NCBI GenBank assembly: GCA_016871685.1 | Contig: VHCM01000011.1 | Location: 1 to 35,513, forward strand | From: Verrucomicrobiota bacterium | GTDB taxonomy: Bacteria > Verrucomicrobiota > Verrucomicrobiia > Verrucomicrobiales > Akkermansiaceae | Length of the DNA stretch: 35,513 nucleotides | Direction of reading: 5' to 3' | Shown here: positions 1 to 7,966 of the stretch, piece by piece | How positions within the stretch are numbered: the stretch's first letter is position 1 | Layout: each line of letters opens with the position of its first letter | Notes under the pieces: generated by a model | The model's input: the letters and a program-made list of their open reading frames with translations, nothing else | The model's database searches: none | Told to the model about the DNA's origin: nothing | Program-made: the position numbers and the translations under genes

Positions 1-1
1 C

Positions 2-1375
2 CCGGGAGCCACGCTTTGCCGCGCACTGGAAGCGTCGGACGCGGCCGCCGTGCTCACCTGCGCGCAGGACATGCACTACGCCGACCTCGCGGCGCTCTAC
101 GAAGGGCTCGACGACGAACAGCGTGATTTGCTCCTCAAGACGATCGGCCCGGAATTGGCGACCGATGTCATCGCCGAGTTGCCCGATTCACTGATCGAGG
201 AGGCACTCAACCATTTCAAGCCCGCCCAATTGCGGGTGCTCCTCGGCAATCTCTCGGACGACGACCGGGTGGACGTCTTCCAAGTGGTGAGCGAGGAGAC
301 GCGGGTGCGCTACTTCAGCCTGCTGGGTCCGCGCGACAAGGAGCTGACCAAAAGCCTGCTCAAGTACGGCGAAGACACGGCTGGCGGGCGGATGACGACC
401 CATATCGGCCGGATCACGGCGGACATGACGGTCAAGCAGGCGATCGCCGTATTGAAGCGTGACCGCGACGATGCCGAGACACTCGCCCGGATTTTCGTGG
501 TCGATGAGCAAGGCCGCCTGGTCGGCAAGGTGCGCCTGCGGGATCTCGCATTCAGCACTTGGGACACGCCGGTGCGCGAGATCATGGAGGAGGCCGACGA
601 GTGCATCCTTGCCAGTGCCGACCAGGAACAGGCGGCGCGCACCTTGTCCAAGTATGATTTGGTGGTGCTGCCGGTGGTTGATGAATTTCATCATTTGCTC
701 GGCGTGATCACTTACGACGATGCGTTGGAGATCCTGCAGGAGGAGTCCACCGAGGACATTGAGAAACTCGCGGGCATCGGCGGCGAGGCATCCGAAATCT
801 CCTATCTCAACACCAGTGTCGCGGCCCAGTACCGCCGCCGGGTGTTGTGGCTCGTCGGACTGGCATTCGTCTCGATCGCCTCGGGCTACGTGATGTACCG
901 CTACAGCCAAGTGCTCGAAAAAGCCTTCGTGCTGTCGTTGTTCCTGCCGATGGTCGTCGCCGCAGGCGGCAATTCCGGCGGTCAGGCGGCGACGATGGTC
1001 ATCCGGGCCATGGCGCTGGGCGAGATCGGGGCAGGCAACGCGCTGCGGATCGCGTGGAAGGAGATGCGCACCGGGTTGTTTCTGGGATTGACTCTCGGCC
1101 TTGCAATTGCGGCGTTCATCGGTCTGCTGTTGCCGCAGCTGCAGGGTCGGCCTGATGCCGCTCTCGATTTCAACCACCTGGCGTTTGCGGTTGCGGCGGC
1201 GATCACCATGCAGGTCCTTTCCGCCACGGTGCTTGGCGCGCTGCTTCCGATCGCCGCACGATCGGTCCGTCTCGACCCGGCGGTGGTCTCCGCCCCGTCG
1301 CTTGCCTCGCTGGTGGATGTCTCCGGGATGTTGATCTACTTCACCACCGCCGCCACGATTCTCAACGTTGCATGA
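2..1375 (+). CDS. mgtE: Magnesium transporter MgtE (5' end outside window)
   Basis: Inner-membrane Mg2+ channel/transporter. The frame is open from the first bases of the window, and the residues before the GTG at 50 (LCRALEASDAAAVL) read like the start of the MgtE N-terminal helical domain, so the gene probably begins upstream. In order, the visible protein has the acidic N domain (about the first 130 residues), the EDTAGGRMTT linker into paired CBS domains, and five membrane segments near the C-terminus. The pore signature PMVVAAGGNSGGQAA lies in the second membrane segment. In this family the N and CBS domains sense cytosolic Mg2+ and gate the pore. The stop overlaps the trpA start (ATGA), which suggests co-transcription. 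The family call is firm; the true start is not visible. Confidence 0.93.
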   Translation, partial: PGATLCRALEASDAAAVLTCAQDMHYADLAALYEGLDDEQRDLLLKTIGPELATDVIAELPDSLIEEALNHFKPAQLRVLLGNLSDDDRVDVFQVVSEETRVRYFSLLGPRDKELTKSLLKYGEDTAGGRMTTHIGRITADMTVKQAIAVLKRDRDDAETLARIFVVDEQGRLVGKVRLRDLAFSTWDTPVREIMEEADECILASADQEQAARTLSKYDLVVLPVVDEFHHLLGVITYDDALEILQEESTEDIEKLAGIGGEASEISYLNTSVAAQYRRRVLWLVGLAFVSIASGYVMYRYSQVLEKAFVLSLFLPMVVAAGGNSGGQAATMVIRAMALGEIGAGNALRIAWKEMRTGLFLGLTLGLAIAAFIGLLLPQLQGRPDAALDFNHLAFAVAAAITMQVLSATVLGALLPIAARSVRLDPAVVSAPSLASLVDVSGMLIYFTTAATILNVA

Positions 1376-2193
1376 TTCCCATGGCAAACCGCATCGACCA
1401 CACCTTCGAATGCCTCCGCGCGAGCGACCGCAAGGCGTTCATCGCCTATGTCGCCGCCGGAGATCCATGCTTTGACGAATCGTTGCGCATTCTCAAAGCA
1501 CTCGACGACGCCGGCGCGGACATCATCGAGCTGGGCCTGCCGTTTTCCGATCCGCTGGCCGACGGCATTGTCAACCAGATGGCCGCCGAGCGCGCGCTCA
1601 AATCCGGCATGACGACCGCACGCGTGCTCGAGCTGGTGCGCGCATTCCGCGTGACGAGCGAGACTCCGCTGGTGTTGTTCACTTATCTCAACCCGGTGTT
1701 CACGTACGGTTTTGAGGCATTCCATCGCGATGCAGCGGCGGCCGGGGCCGACGGCGTCCTGCTGCTCGACCTACCACCGGACGAAGCGCTTGACCGCGAG
1801 ATGGCGGCGGGCGCGCACGGGCTCAGGCGGATTCGCCTGATCGCGCCGAACACGCCGCCGGAACGCATGGCCATGTTGGCGGACGCCTCGGAGGGATTCA
1901 TTTACGCACTGTCGAGGACCGGCGTCACCGGCGCGCATGGTGGACCGTCGGAACATCTTTCCGAAATGGTCGAGTCCATCCGCCGACACAGCCGCGTGCC
2001 GGTTTGCGTCGGCTTCGGCATCAGCACTCCGGAACAGGCCGGGATGGTCGCTGCCGCCGCCGACGGTGTCATCGTCGGATCGGCGATCGTCAAGCAGGTC
2101 GAACTTCATCCGGATGCACCTGCAGAGGCCGTGGGACGGTTCGTCCAACCCTTGATCGATGCGGTGAAGCAGGTCCGCGGCGCAGGTTCTTGA
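1372..2193 (+). CDS. trpA: Tryptophan synthase alpha chain
   Basis: Cleaves indole-3-glycerol phosphate to indole and glyceraldehyde 3-phosphate, passing indole to TrpB. It is a 273-residue TIM barrel of normal length. Catalytic residues are visible as Glu53 (IIELGLPFSDP) and Asp64 (LAD). The phosphate-binding end carries GFIYALSRTGVTGAHGG and VCVGFGIS. The start at 1372 overlaps the mgtE stop as ATGA; a second ATG at 1381 is equally possible. The loop after Asp64 reads DGIVNQ instead of the usual DGPVIQ-like sequence. No other trp gene lies nearby, so this is a stand-alone trpA or the end of a trp cluster interrupted by mgtE. Confidence 0.96.
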   Translation: MIPMANRIDHTFECLRASDRKAFIAYVAAGDPCFDESLRILKALDDAGADIIELGLPFSDPLADGIVNQMAAERALKSGMTTARVLELVRAFRVTSETPLVLFTYLNPVFTYGFEAFHRDAAAAGADGVLLLDLPPDEALDREMAAGAHGLRRIRLIAPNTPPERMAMLADASEGFIYALSRTGVTGAHGGPSEHLSEMVESIRRHSRVPVCVGFGISTPEQAGMVAAAADGVIVGSAIVKQVELHPDAPAEAVGRFVQPLIDAVKQVRGAGS

Positions 2194-2221
2194 CGAGTGA
2201 TCGGGCAGCGAGCGTCTGCTT

Positions 2222-2240
2222 GCCTCGTCCAGACCGAGGC
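2222..2240. terminator. Small hairpin between convergent trpA and amylase genes
   Basis: A 6-bp inverted repeat, GCCTCG/CGAGGC with a 7-nt loop, fills the short gap between two convergent stop codons. There is no T-run on either side. It is only a weak candidate for a bidirectional terminator. Confidence 0.3.
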
Positions 2241-4103
2241 CTAGGGATTGCCGATTTCGAGCAACAAGGCGGAGCATGGCGGGAGGTCGGGCATGGCAGC
2301 CCCCTCGCCCGCCAAGGCAGCCCGGGAGCTTGTGCCCGACCAACCGGAGCCCAGTTGATCGGTAAAACGCCAAGGATCCACAGACTCGCGAGTCAGCAAC
2401 GACTGGGCATCGTCCGGGATGCGGATGCGGACACCGCAGAGCGTTTCCTGGGGATGGAAATTCGCGACCACCAGGAATGCCCGGCACGACTTCGCGTCAT
2501 GGCGCAGGAACGCATACAACCAATGACCCGAAACCGATTCGCCGCCGACCCTCCCGAATGACGGGTTGGGTTTGTTGAAGTGATTGAGCCCGTAGAAATC
2601 GCCGCGGGTGAACGCCGGATCGTTCACCGCACCCATCAGCCTGCCGTACCATGCGCGCAGGTTTTTTTGTGCCTGTGACAGGCGGCCGCCGTCGTATCTG
2701 CCGCCGTTCACCCATTTCACGAATTCCGGCATCGATCCGTAATCGAAGATCGAGGTGCGGCCGTCATCGCCGCCAAACCCCTCTGCGCCGACCGCGGGCT
2801 CACCGACCTCTTGGCCGTGGTACAGCATCACCGGGCCGCGCCCCATCGCAAAGAGCACGGCAGACGCGGGAATGCCGACCTTCATGCCGTGGCCACCCCA
2901 GACCTTCGGATTCGCGAGGCGGACCTCGTCGTGATTCTCGGCGTAGCGCAACGACTTGTGGAAGCGGTCACCGGTAAAGGTCAGCGGATCAAGATCATTC
3001 GCCCACTTGCCGTCGTCGTAGATGCCTTCGAGGATGTCGTAGCTCGGATCGTCGTAAACCGAATCGAATCCCGCCTCGAGCAGCGCGTCGAGCACATGGC
3101 CGTCGGTGAGTTTCGCCGGATCGTTGTCGTATGCCTCGGCAGTGAAGAAGACCCCCGGGTTGCGGGAGCGGCAGCGGTTGACAACCCAGCGCCAGAATTC
3201 CATCGGCACCATGTGCGCCATGTCGACGCGGAAGCCGTCCACGCCCAGGTTCTGCCAATAGGCGAGCACCTCGTCCATCGTGCGCCAGGTGCGCGGGACA
3301 TCCTCGGGCGGCGCGCCGGAGCGCGGCAGGTGCGACGTGTCGCGTCCGCGGGTGAAATCGTGCCCGTAGTTGAGTTTCACCGTCTCGTACCAGTCGTGAA
3401 TCGATGGCGACCACGATACGACGTTGTTGCCGGTGACGCGGCCGACGGATGCCTCCGGATCAAATCGTCCGTCGCAGCCGGGTTTTCCATCGGTGGGCAG
3501 CCGGAGCGGCGGTCCGCCACCGGGATGATACGGCTGGAGATGGAAGAAGTGGTTGTCGCGATGAAAGAACACCGTCGTGTCGTCGTGGACACCGAAGGAA
3601 AGATCAGGCCGGACATCCGATGCGTAGGAGCGCGCGACATGGTTCGGCACGAAGTCGATGAGCACCTTGAGACCGAGGCGGCGGCAGCGCTCCAGCAACT
3701 GCTTGAACTCATCCAACCGCTTCGCAGGGTCGACCGCGTAATCCGGACAAACGTCGAAGTAATCCTTGATGGCATACGGGCTTCCGGCGATGCCTTTGAG
3801 GATATCGGGATCATCGGCGGGACGCCCCGGATGGCTGGTGCCGCTTGCCTGCTCGAGCACACCGGTGAGCCAGAGGTGGTTGAAGCCCATTTCCCTGAGC
3901 GATGACAGGACCGCGTCGTTGATGTCGGCGAAGCGGCCGCAGCCGTTTTCCGCCAGAGTGCCGTTGAACTTACGCGTTTCGTTGGCGTTGCCGAACGTGC
4001 GCACCATCAACTGATAGATCACCGGGCGCTGTGGTCTTTCAGCATGGGATTGAGCAGTCATTGCAGCCATGCATCCAAGGGTGAACCACAATCGTTGCAT
4101 CAT
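2241..4103 (-). CDS. Secreted alpha-amylase family (GH13) glycosidase
   Basis: Probably hydrolyses alpha-1,4-glucans (starch, glycogen or maltodextrins). The four GH13 regions are in order: LKVLIDFVPNHV, GVDGFRVDMAHM (nucleophile Asp about 294), FFTAEAYD (acid/base Glu about 323) and YAENHDE (Asp about 392). The N-terminus MMQRLWFTLGCMAAMTAQSHA looks like a Sec signal peptide, placing the enzyme in the periplasm or outside the cell. I chose the ATG at 4103 because it gives a compact signal peptide; a GTG at 4118 is also open. The protein is about 620 residues with a C-terminal beta domain. It lies 23 bp downstream of a sugar transporter gene, probably in one operon. The exact substrate cannot be told from sequence. 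Confidence 0.88.
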   Translation of the reverse strand: MMQRLWFTLGCMAAMTAQSHAERPQRPVIYQLMVRTFGNANETRKFNGTLAENGCGRFADINDAVLSSLREMGFNHLWLTGVLEQASGTSHPGRPADDPDILKGIAGSPYAIKDYFDVCPDYAVDPAKRLDEFKQLLERCRRLGLKVLIDFVPNHVARSYASDVRPDLSFGVHDDTTVFFHRDNHFFHLQPYHPGGGPPLRLPTDGKPGCDGRFDPEASVGRVTGNNVVSWSPSIHDWYETVKLNYGHDFTRGRDTSHLPRSGAPPEDVPRTWRTMDEVLAYWQNLGVDGFRVDMAHMVPMEFWRWVVNRCRSRNPGVFFTAEAYDNDPAKLTDGHVLDALLEAGFDSVYDDPSYDILEGIYDDGKWANDLDPLTFTGDRFHKSLRYAENHDEVRLANPKVWGGHGMKVGIPASAVLFAMGRGPVMLYHGQEVGEPAVGAEGFGGDDGRTSIFDYGSMPEFVKWVNGGRYDGGRLSQAQKNLRAWYGRLMGAVNDPAFTRGDFYGLNHFNKPNPSFGRVGGESVSGHWLYAFLRHDAKSCRAFLVVANFHPQETLCGVRIRIPDDAQSLLTRESVDPWRFTDQLGSGWSGTSSRAALAGEGAAMPDLPPCSALLLEIGNP

Positions 4104-4126
4104 GGATATCGGGATCACTGGGAATT

Positions 4127-5509
4127 TCAGTGGCCTGCGGCATGCAGCGGGACGGCATCTCCGGCTGAGCGGACCCGCGTCGTGGCCAGGGCGGCGACAA
4201 TCAAACTGGCACCGCTGATGATGAGAGCATAAATCGGACGATTTTCAAACAGCGCGCGCAAGGTTGGTCCCAGCATCGTCGCCGCGACAATCTGTGGAAT
4301 CACAATGAACATGTTGAAAATACCCATATAAACACCCATCTTACTCTCCTCGACGTAGCTGGCGAGTAGCGCGTATGGCATCGAAAGAATGCTGGCCCAG
4401 GCAACGCCTACTAAAGCAAACGAGCCGATTAACCAAATTGGCGCGGGCACTACAGCCATCGATAGGAAGCCCAAACCACCAAGCATGAGCGCGGTAAAGT
4501 GTACAAGCTTTCGGCGGACCGGTCGTCGTGCCGCATAAAACGCGAGCAGCAGCGCAACAACCATCGACGATAGTCCGTAGTTGCCCATATAGGAGCCGAC
4601 CAGATCGGACGCATTCTGGTATGCTTGGTTCGCACTGGCGAAGGCCTCGGCTTGCGCTGGAATAGCCATGTCAAAGGCATTCGGGTCTGGCGCAGGCGCT
4701 TTGAAAACGTGCTCGGTCAACGCCGGCGTTGCCATGCTCCACATGCTAAAGAACGCTAACCAGCTAAAGAACTGCACGACACCAATCTTCAACATCTGCC
4801 GCGGCATATGCGCGATGTTGCTCGCGATCTCGGCTAGAAAATTTCCACTGTGCTGGGTTTCAGCGCGGAAGGCGTCAAGGTCATCAGGCGGATATTCGCG
4901 GGTCGTGAATACCGTCACCAAGATAGTGGTAAGTAGCACGAATGCGCCGATTGCGAAGGCAATTTTTACCGACGGCGGTATCACGCCCGGGCCAGCTTCA
5001 TTTGGCACGCCCAGTTGAGTCACGAACCACGGCAGGTTGCTCGCAACCCATGTTCCAATGCCGATGATCAGGGTCTGTAGCACGAAGCCGTAGGAGCGCT
5101 GGCTTTCCGGCAACTTGTCAGCCACCAACGCGCGGAACGGCTCCATCGAAATGTTGATAGACGCATCCAGAAGCCACAACAGGCCGACGGCAATCCATAG
5201 CGTGGGTGAGTGAGGCATGAACACCAGCGCTATTGAGCTGAGGATCGCGCCAATTAGAAAATAAGGACGACGCCGACCGAGCAGTGGATGCCAAGTCCGG
5301 TCGCTGAGGTAGCCGATGATCGGCTGAACCAGAAGGCCGGTGAGTGGTGCAGCGATCCAGAGCAATGGCAGCTTGTCCTTTTCGGCACCAAGCGTCTGGA
5401 AGATGCGCGACATAAAGCCGCCTTGCAGCGCGAAGCCGAACTGGATGCCGAGGAAGCCGAAGGACATGTTCCAGATCTGCCAGAACGAGAGGCGGGGTTT
5501 GGTGGTCAT
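4127..5509 (-). CDS. MFS sugar (maltose/sucrose-like, SLC45-type) transporter
   Basis: A 460-residue inner-membrane transporter with about 12 membrane segments. It resembles the bacterial maltose/sucrose:H+ symporters of the GPH/SLC45-like group: SFWQIWNMSFGFLGIQFG at the N-terminus, the loop GYLSDRTWHPLLGRRRPYF (an extended MFS motif A) and DASINISMEPFRALVAD. It probably imports malto-oligosaccharides released by the amylase encoded just downstream on the same strand. By eye the gene is clearly less GC-rich than both neighbours, with more A/T in third positions, which suggests horizontal acquisition. It looks most like proteobacterial (Xanthomonas or Caulobacter type) maltose transporters. 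No regulator gene is adjacent. Confidence 0.86.
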   Translation of the reverse strand: MTTKPRLSFWQIWNMSFGFLGIQFGFALQGGFMSRIFQTLGAEKDKLPLLWIAAPLTGLLVQPIIGYLSDRTWHPLLGRRRPYFLIGAILSSIALVFMPHSPTLWIAVGLLWLLDASINISMEPFRALVADKLPESQRSYGFVLQTLIIGIGTWVASNLPWFVTQLGVPNEAGPGVIPPSVKIAFAIGAFVLLTTILVTVFTTREYPPDDLDAFRAETQHSGNFLAEIASNIAHMPRQMLKIGVVQFFSWLAFFSMWSMATPALTEHVFKAPAPDPNAFDMAIPAQAEAFASANQAYQNASDLVGSYMGNYGLSSMVVALLLAFYAARRPVRRKLVHFTALMLGGLGFLSMAVVPAPIWLIGSFALVGVAWASILSMPYALLASYVEESKMGVYMGIFNMFIVIPQIVAATMLGPTLRALFENRPIYALIISGASLIVAALATTRVRSAGDAVPLHAAGH

Positions 5510-5633
5510 GGGCGTGGGGTTTTCGAGTCGAACCGCCGGAGGCTAACACGCCCCACCCCCGGCCGGGCAACGCCAAAGGATCGTGATCCAGAAGTCGGCC
5601 GCAACGACCGGGTTTCCCCCAGGACGCCACTCC

Positions 5634-5912
5634 CTAAGGTCGGCGGCCCCGCTCTTCCCTGATCACGCAAAGCGCATCGAAGATCGCAAACATCAACAAC
5701 ACCAGAGTCCCAAGGCCGCAAAAACCCCACCAAGCGAGAAACCGGACGGCGCTTTGCATCAACCAGCCATCGATCCACCACAGTCCTGCGGCGAGCATGA
5801 GCAACGGCACGAGCGCGACGCGGAACATCCAAAGGCGACGCTCGGTGCGGTCCGCAAGGATCGCCCGGGCAAGATCCTTGCTTCGTCGCCAATGCCCGGA
5901 TGCGGAAACCAT
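5634..5912 (-). CDS. Small two-helix membrane protein, unknown function
   Basis: About 92 residues with a basic, polar N-terminus (HWRRSKDLARAILADR) followed by two clear membrane segments (ALVPLLMLAAGLWWIDGWL and WWGFCGLGTLVLLMFAIF) and a charged tail ending REERGRRP. The frame stays open upstream to 6194, but those residues come from repeat-like intergenic DNA and look non-coding. I favour the ATG at 5912; the ATG at 5945 is an alternative. I do not recognise a named family. It sits about 120 bp upstream of the sugar transporter on the same strand, with no evident functional link. Confidence 0.55.
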   Translation of the reverse strand: MVSASGHWRRSKDLARAILADRTERRLWMFRVALVPLLMLAAGLWWIDGWLMQSAVRFLAWWGFCGLGTLVLLMFAIFDALCVIREERGRRP

Positions 5913-6101
5913 GACCACTGAGTTCAGCCGATCCCTTGGAAGCATCCAAGTGCAAATCCTGCGGCCAAATAGAGGTGGAAAAGTTGAATGCTGGATTTTG
6001 AATGTTGGATGGGGACGGAGCGATCTCTTGGGAATTGCTTGCGCGTGCTCCCCTTTGCAATAGCACAGCCCGCTCTCTTGCCGGAGGACGGGCATCCTTG
6101 C

Positions 6102-6128
6102 CTGCCTGAAGCGCGACAGATCAGGCAG
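6102..6128. repeat. Hairpin module (8-bp stem)
   Basis: CTGCCTGA at 6102-6109 pairs with TCAGGCAG at 6121-6128 across an 11-nt loop. It follows a GGGCATCCTTGCC segment resembling the GGCATCCT core of the repeats at 17959 and 18101. It is one module of the mosaic described for this spacer. Confidence 0.5.
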
Positions 6129-6152
6129 ATCCGCGGCAGCGCATCCACATTC

Positions 6153-6181
6153 AAGGTAGGACTGGTCGGCCTCGACCGGCC
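6153..6181 (+). repeat. 29-nt direct repeat, copy 1
   Basis: Twenty-eight of 29 bases match 7700-7728 in the same orientation; the single difference is A versus G at the ninth base. The unit contains the small dyad GGTCG-gcct-CGACC. The two copies bracket the AAA ATPase gene. Confidence 0.8.
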
Positions 6182-6197
6182 GAATCTTTTTCAAGGC

Positions 6198-6246
6198 GCG
6201 TGGGCGTCTCGCCCACTTTGGTCGAATGTGGGCGAGACGCCCACGC
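6198..6246. repeat. Perfect 19-bp inverted repeat
   Basis: The left arm GCGTGGGCGTCTCGCCCAC (6198-6216) and its exact reverse complement (6228-6246) are separated by 11 nt. The transcript would form a very stable hairpin. A short TTCTTTAA follows the right arm, so it could stop transcription, but its GC-rich palindromic make-up and position among other modules fit a REP-like element better. Confidence 0.8.
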
Positions 6247-6323
6247 TTCTTTAAGCTCTACCTCACCAAATCCTTAGCATTTTATCCTTTACAAAAAGAT
6301 AAATAATACCAATTAATACCTCC

Positions 6324-7655
6324 ATGAAAGGACAAATTCAGGAAATCCTACAGAGCAAGCTGACCGAATCGCTCTCCGCCGCGTTGCCGCGCCTCACCCG
6401 GCGCGAGATCCGGCTGCCGCGGATCCCGAACAAGGCGATGGCGGTGATCGGCATGCGGCGCAGTGGCAAAACCTGCTTTCTCTGGCAATGCCTCGCCGAC
6501 CTCCTGGACTCCGGTGCGCCGCGCGAGTCGCTGGTGTTGCTCAACTTCGAGGACGACCGGCTCGCGGGCATCGATGCCTCGGATCTCTCCGCGCTGCTCG
6601 AAACGTACTACCGGATGCATCCGGAATTCCGCAGCCGCAGGGAAGTGACCTTCTTTCTCGACGAAATCCAATTGGTCAAGGGCTGGGAAACGTTCGCCCG
6701 CCGCATCCTCGACAGCGAAAAGGTCCGCCTCTTCGTCTCCGGTTCGTCCGCGGCCATGCTCAGTCGCGAGGTCCACACCAGCATGCGCGGCCGCGCCATG
6801 GAAATCACCGTGTTTCCCTTCAGCTTCCGGGAAGCCCTCGCCCACCGCGGACTCCTGCCGAAAAAAGACTGGCGCTTCCTTGCCAAGGCCGAACGCTCCA
6901 CCCTCGAAAAGGCCTTCCGCGACTACCTGACGGAAGGCGGCTTCCCCGATGCCCAGAACAGCGATCCGCGCGACCGCCGACAACTCCTCCAAGGCTATGT
7001 CGATGTCGCGATTCTCCGCGACGTCATCGAACGCCACCAAGTTTCCAATCCGGTCTCCCTGCGATGGCTGCAACGACACCTGCTCGGCAATCCCGCCGCC
7101 CCGTTCAGCATCCAGAAGTTTTACCACTCGCTGAAATCCCAGGGAATCCCGGTCTCCAAGGACACCCTGCACGCCTTCCTCGCCCATCTCGAAGACGCCT
7201 TCCTCATCCGAACCACCTCGCTGCTCGCCGCCTCGGAACGGCAACGCATGGTCAACCCGCGCAAAGCCTATCCCATCGACCCGGGACTCATCCCGGTCTA
7301 CGAACGGACCGGCCGAGAAAATCTCGGACACGCGTTCGAAACCGCCGTGTTCATCGAACTGCTGCGACGCGGCTGCGAAGTCCACTACTACCGCAGCCCG
7401 CAGGGACACGAAGCGGACTTCCATGCCGTCGACCCCTGCGGCAATCCAATGCTCGTCCAGGTTTGCGCCAACGCCGCCGACCCCGCCACGCTCGCTCGCG
7501 AACTGCGCCCGCTCGTCGAAGCCGGGACCTCGCAACCGGAAACCCGGAGCGTGCTGCTGGTCCTCGATCCGCTCCCGCCAAAAGCCGCTGTCCCCGACTT
7601 CGTCGAAGTGATCCACCCGGTACAATGGTTTCTCGATGCCGATGCAGGACAATGA
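6324..7655 (+). CDS. AAA-family ATPase with DUF4143 domain
   Basis: A 443-residue predicted cytoplasmic ATPase of the AAA_14/DUF4143 type. Walker A is GMRRSGKT (Lys49), Walker B is TFFLDEIQ (Asp113/Glu114), and a sensor-like strand LFVSGSSA follows. The C-terminal half (LTEGGFPDA, then FETAVFIELLRRG, GHEADFHA, LVQVC) has the layout of the DUF4143 region, whose E...EAD...QVC residues resemble a PD-(D/E)XK nuclease fold. The biological role of this widespread family is unknown. The gene stands alone between two repeat-filled spacers and is bracketed by a 29-nt direct repeat, consistent with a gene gained or moved as a unit. No partner gene is seen. Confidence 0.88.
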   Translation: MKGQIQEILQSKLTESLSAALPRLTRREIRLPRIPNKAMAVIGMRRSGKTCFLWQCLADLLDSGAPRESLVLLNFEDDRLAGIDASDLSALLETYYRMHPEFRSRREVTFFLDEIQLVKGWETFARRILDSEKVRLFVSGSSAAMLSREVHTSMRGRAMEITVFPFSFREALAHRGLLPKKDWRFLAKAERSTLEKAFRDYLTEGGFPDAQNSDPRDRRQLLQGYVDVAILRDVIERHQVSNPVSLRWLQRHLLGNPAAPFSIQKFYHSLKSQGIPVSKDTLHAFLAHLEDAFLIRTTSLLAASERQRMVNPRKAYPIDPGLIPVYERTGRENLGHAFETAVFIELLRRGCEVHYYRSPQGHEADFHAVDPCGNPMLVQVCANAADPATLARELRPLVEAGTSQPETRSVLLVLDPLPPKAAVPDFVEVIHPVQWFLDADAGQ

Positions 7656-7699
7656 TGCGGGACTTTTTGTCAAGATTTGCAGCCTGACCCCATTTGCCC

Positions 7700-7728
7700 A
7701 AGGTAGGGCTGGTCGGCCTCGACCGGCC
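7700..7728 (+). repeat. 29-nt direct repeat, copy 2
   Basis: Matches 6153-6181 at 28 of 29 bases in the same orientation. It lies 45 bp after the ATPase stop codon. Confidence 0.8.
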
Positions 7729-7764
7729 CACTCTCACGGCGCAGCCGGCGGGGTGGGATGTCAC

Positions 7765-7785
7765 GGACGAGCGGGCCGCTCGTCC
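7765..7785. repeat. Perfect palindrome, 10-bp arms
   Basis: GGACGAGCGG and CCGCTCGTCC meet around a single central G. It is one of several tandem hairpin modules in this spacer. Confidence 0.7.
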
Positions 7786-7839
7786 CTACCTTTTGGCGAT
7801 GGGGTGCTCCGCCTCGGCTCGTCTGCGTTGAAGAAAAGA

Positions 7840-7856
7840 ACGGGCGAGCCGCCCGT
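7840..7856. repeat. Hairpin module, 7-bp stem
   Basis: ACGGGCG and CGCCCGT flank a 3-nt loop AGC. It belongs to the same mosaic of modules. Confidence 0.6.
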
Positions 7857-7892
7857 ACCCCCCTTTGAAGAGCGCGGACCGCTCTCTTTCAA

Positions 7893-7964
7893 GGCGCGCT
7901 TCGATCCTCTTCCCCTCTTCCCTAATCACCAATCACCCATCTCCCTTCATCCACTTCTCACTCG
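7893..7964 (-). repeat. Dispersed repeat of about 70 nt, inverted copy of 18034-18097
   Basis: Read on the minus strand this starts CGAGTGAGAAGTGGATGAAG and ends in a GCGCGCC segment. It aligns along its whole length with 18034-18097, with a handful of substitutions and one extra 8-nt GGGAAGAG duplication. Neither copy lies within a gene. Confidence 0.8.
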
Positions 7965-7966
7965 CT

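Larger units (their letters stand above)
5946..6323. other. Intergenic region filled with hairpin repeat modules
   Basis: This stretch of about 380 bases contains no convincing gene. From left to right it has an AT-richer tract with two near-identical steps (TTGAATGCTGGATTTTGAA), a hairpin at 6102-6128, a 29-nt sequence repeated at 7700, a perfect 19-bp inverted repeat at 6198-6246, and an AT-rich stretch at about 6265-6320. The AT-rich stretch directly precedes the ATPase gene and may hold its promoter: TTTACA at 6288 and TAATAC at 6304 or 6314 are visible, but their spacing is poor. Confidence 0.6.
7656..7966. other. Intergenic region filled with hairpin repeat modules
   Basis: This stretch of 311 bases between the ATPase stop and the coiled-coil gene stop shows no convincing gene. 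It carries the second 29-nt direct repeat (7700-7728), two near-perfect palindromes (7765-7785, 7840-7856), an imperfect dyad AGAGCG/CGCTCT at 7870-7885, and a unit of about 70 nt (7893-7964) that reappears in inverted orientation near 18.05 kb. The dyads may also serve as terminators for the converging genes. Confidence 0.6.

Noticed and set aside
50-52. GTG at 50 as the start of mgtE
   Set aside because: The frame is open to the window edge, and the residues upstream still look like the MgtE N-terminal domain, so the true start is probably outside.
5946-6194. N-terminal extension of the small membrane protein
   Set aside because: The extension is encoded by repeat-containing spacer DNA and has no protein-like character.
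6348-7673. 441-codon minus-strand open frame opposite the AAA ATPase
   Set aside because: Antisense shadow; the plus-strand protein has intact Walker A and B motifs.
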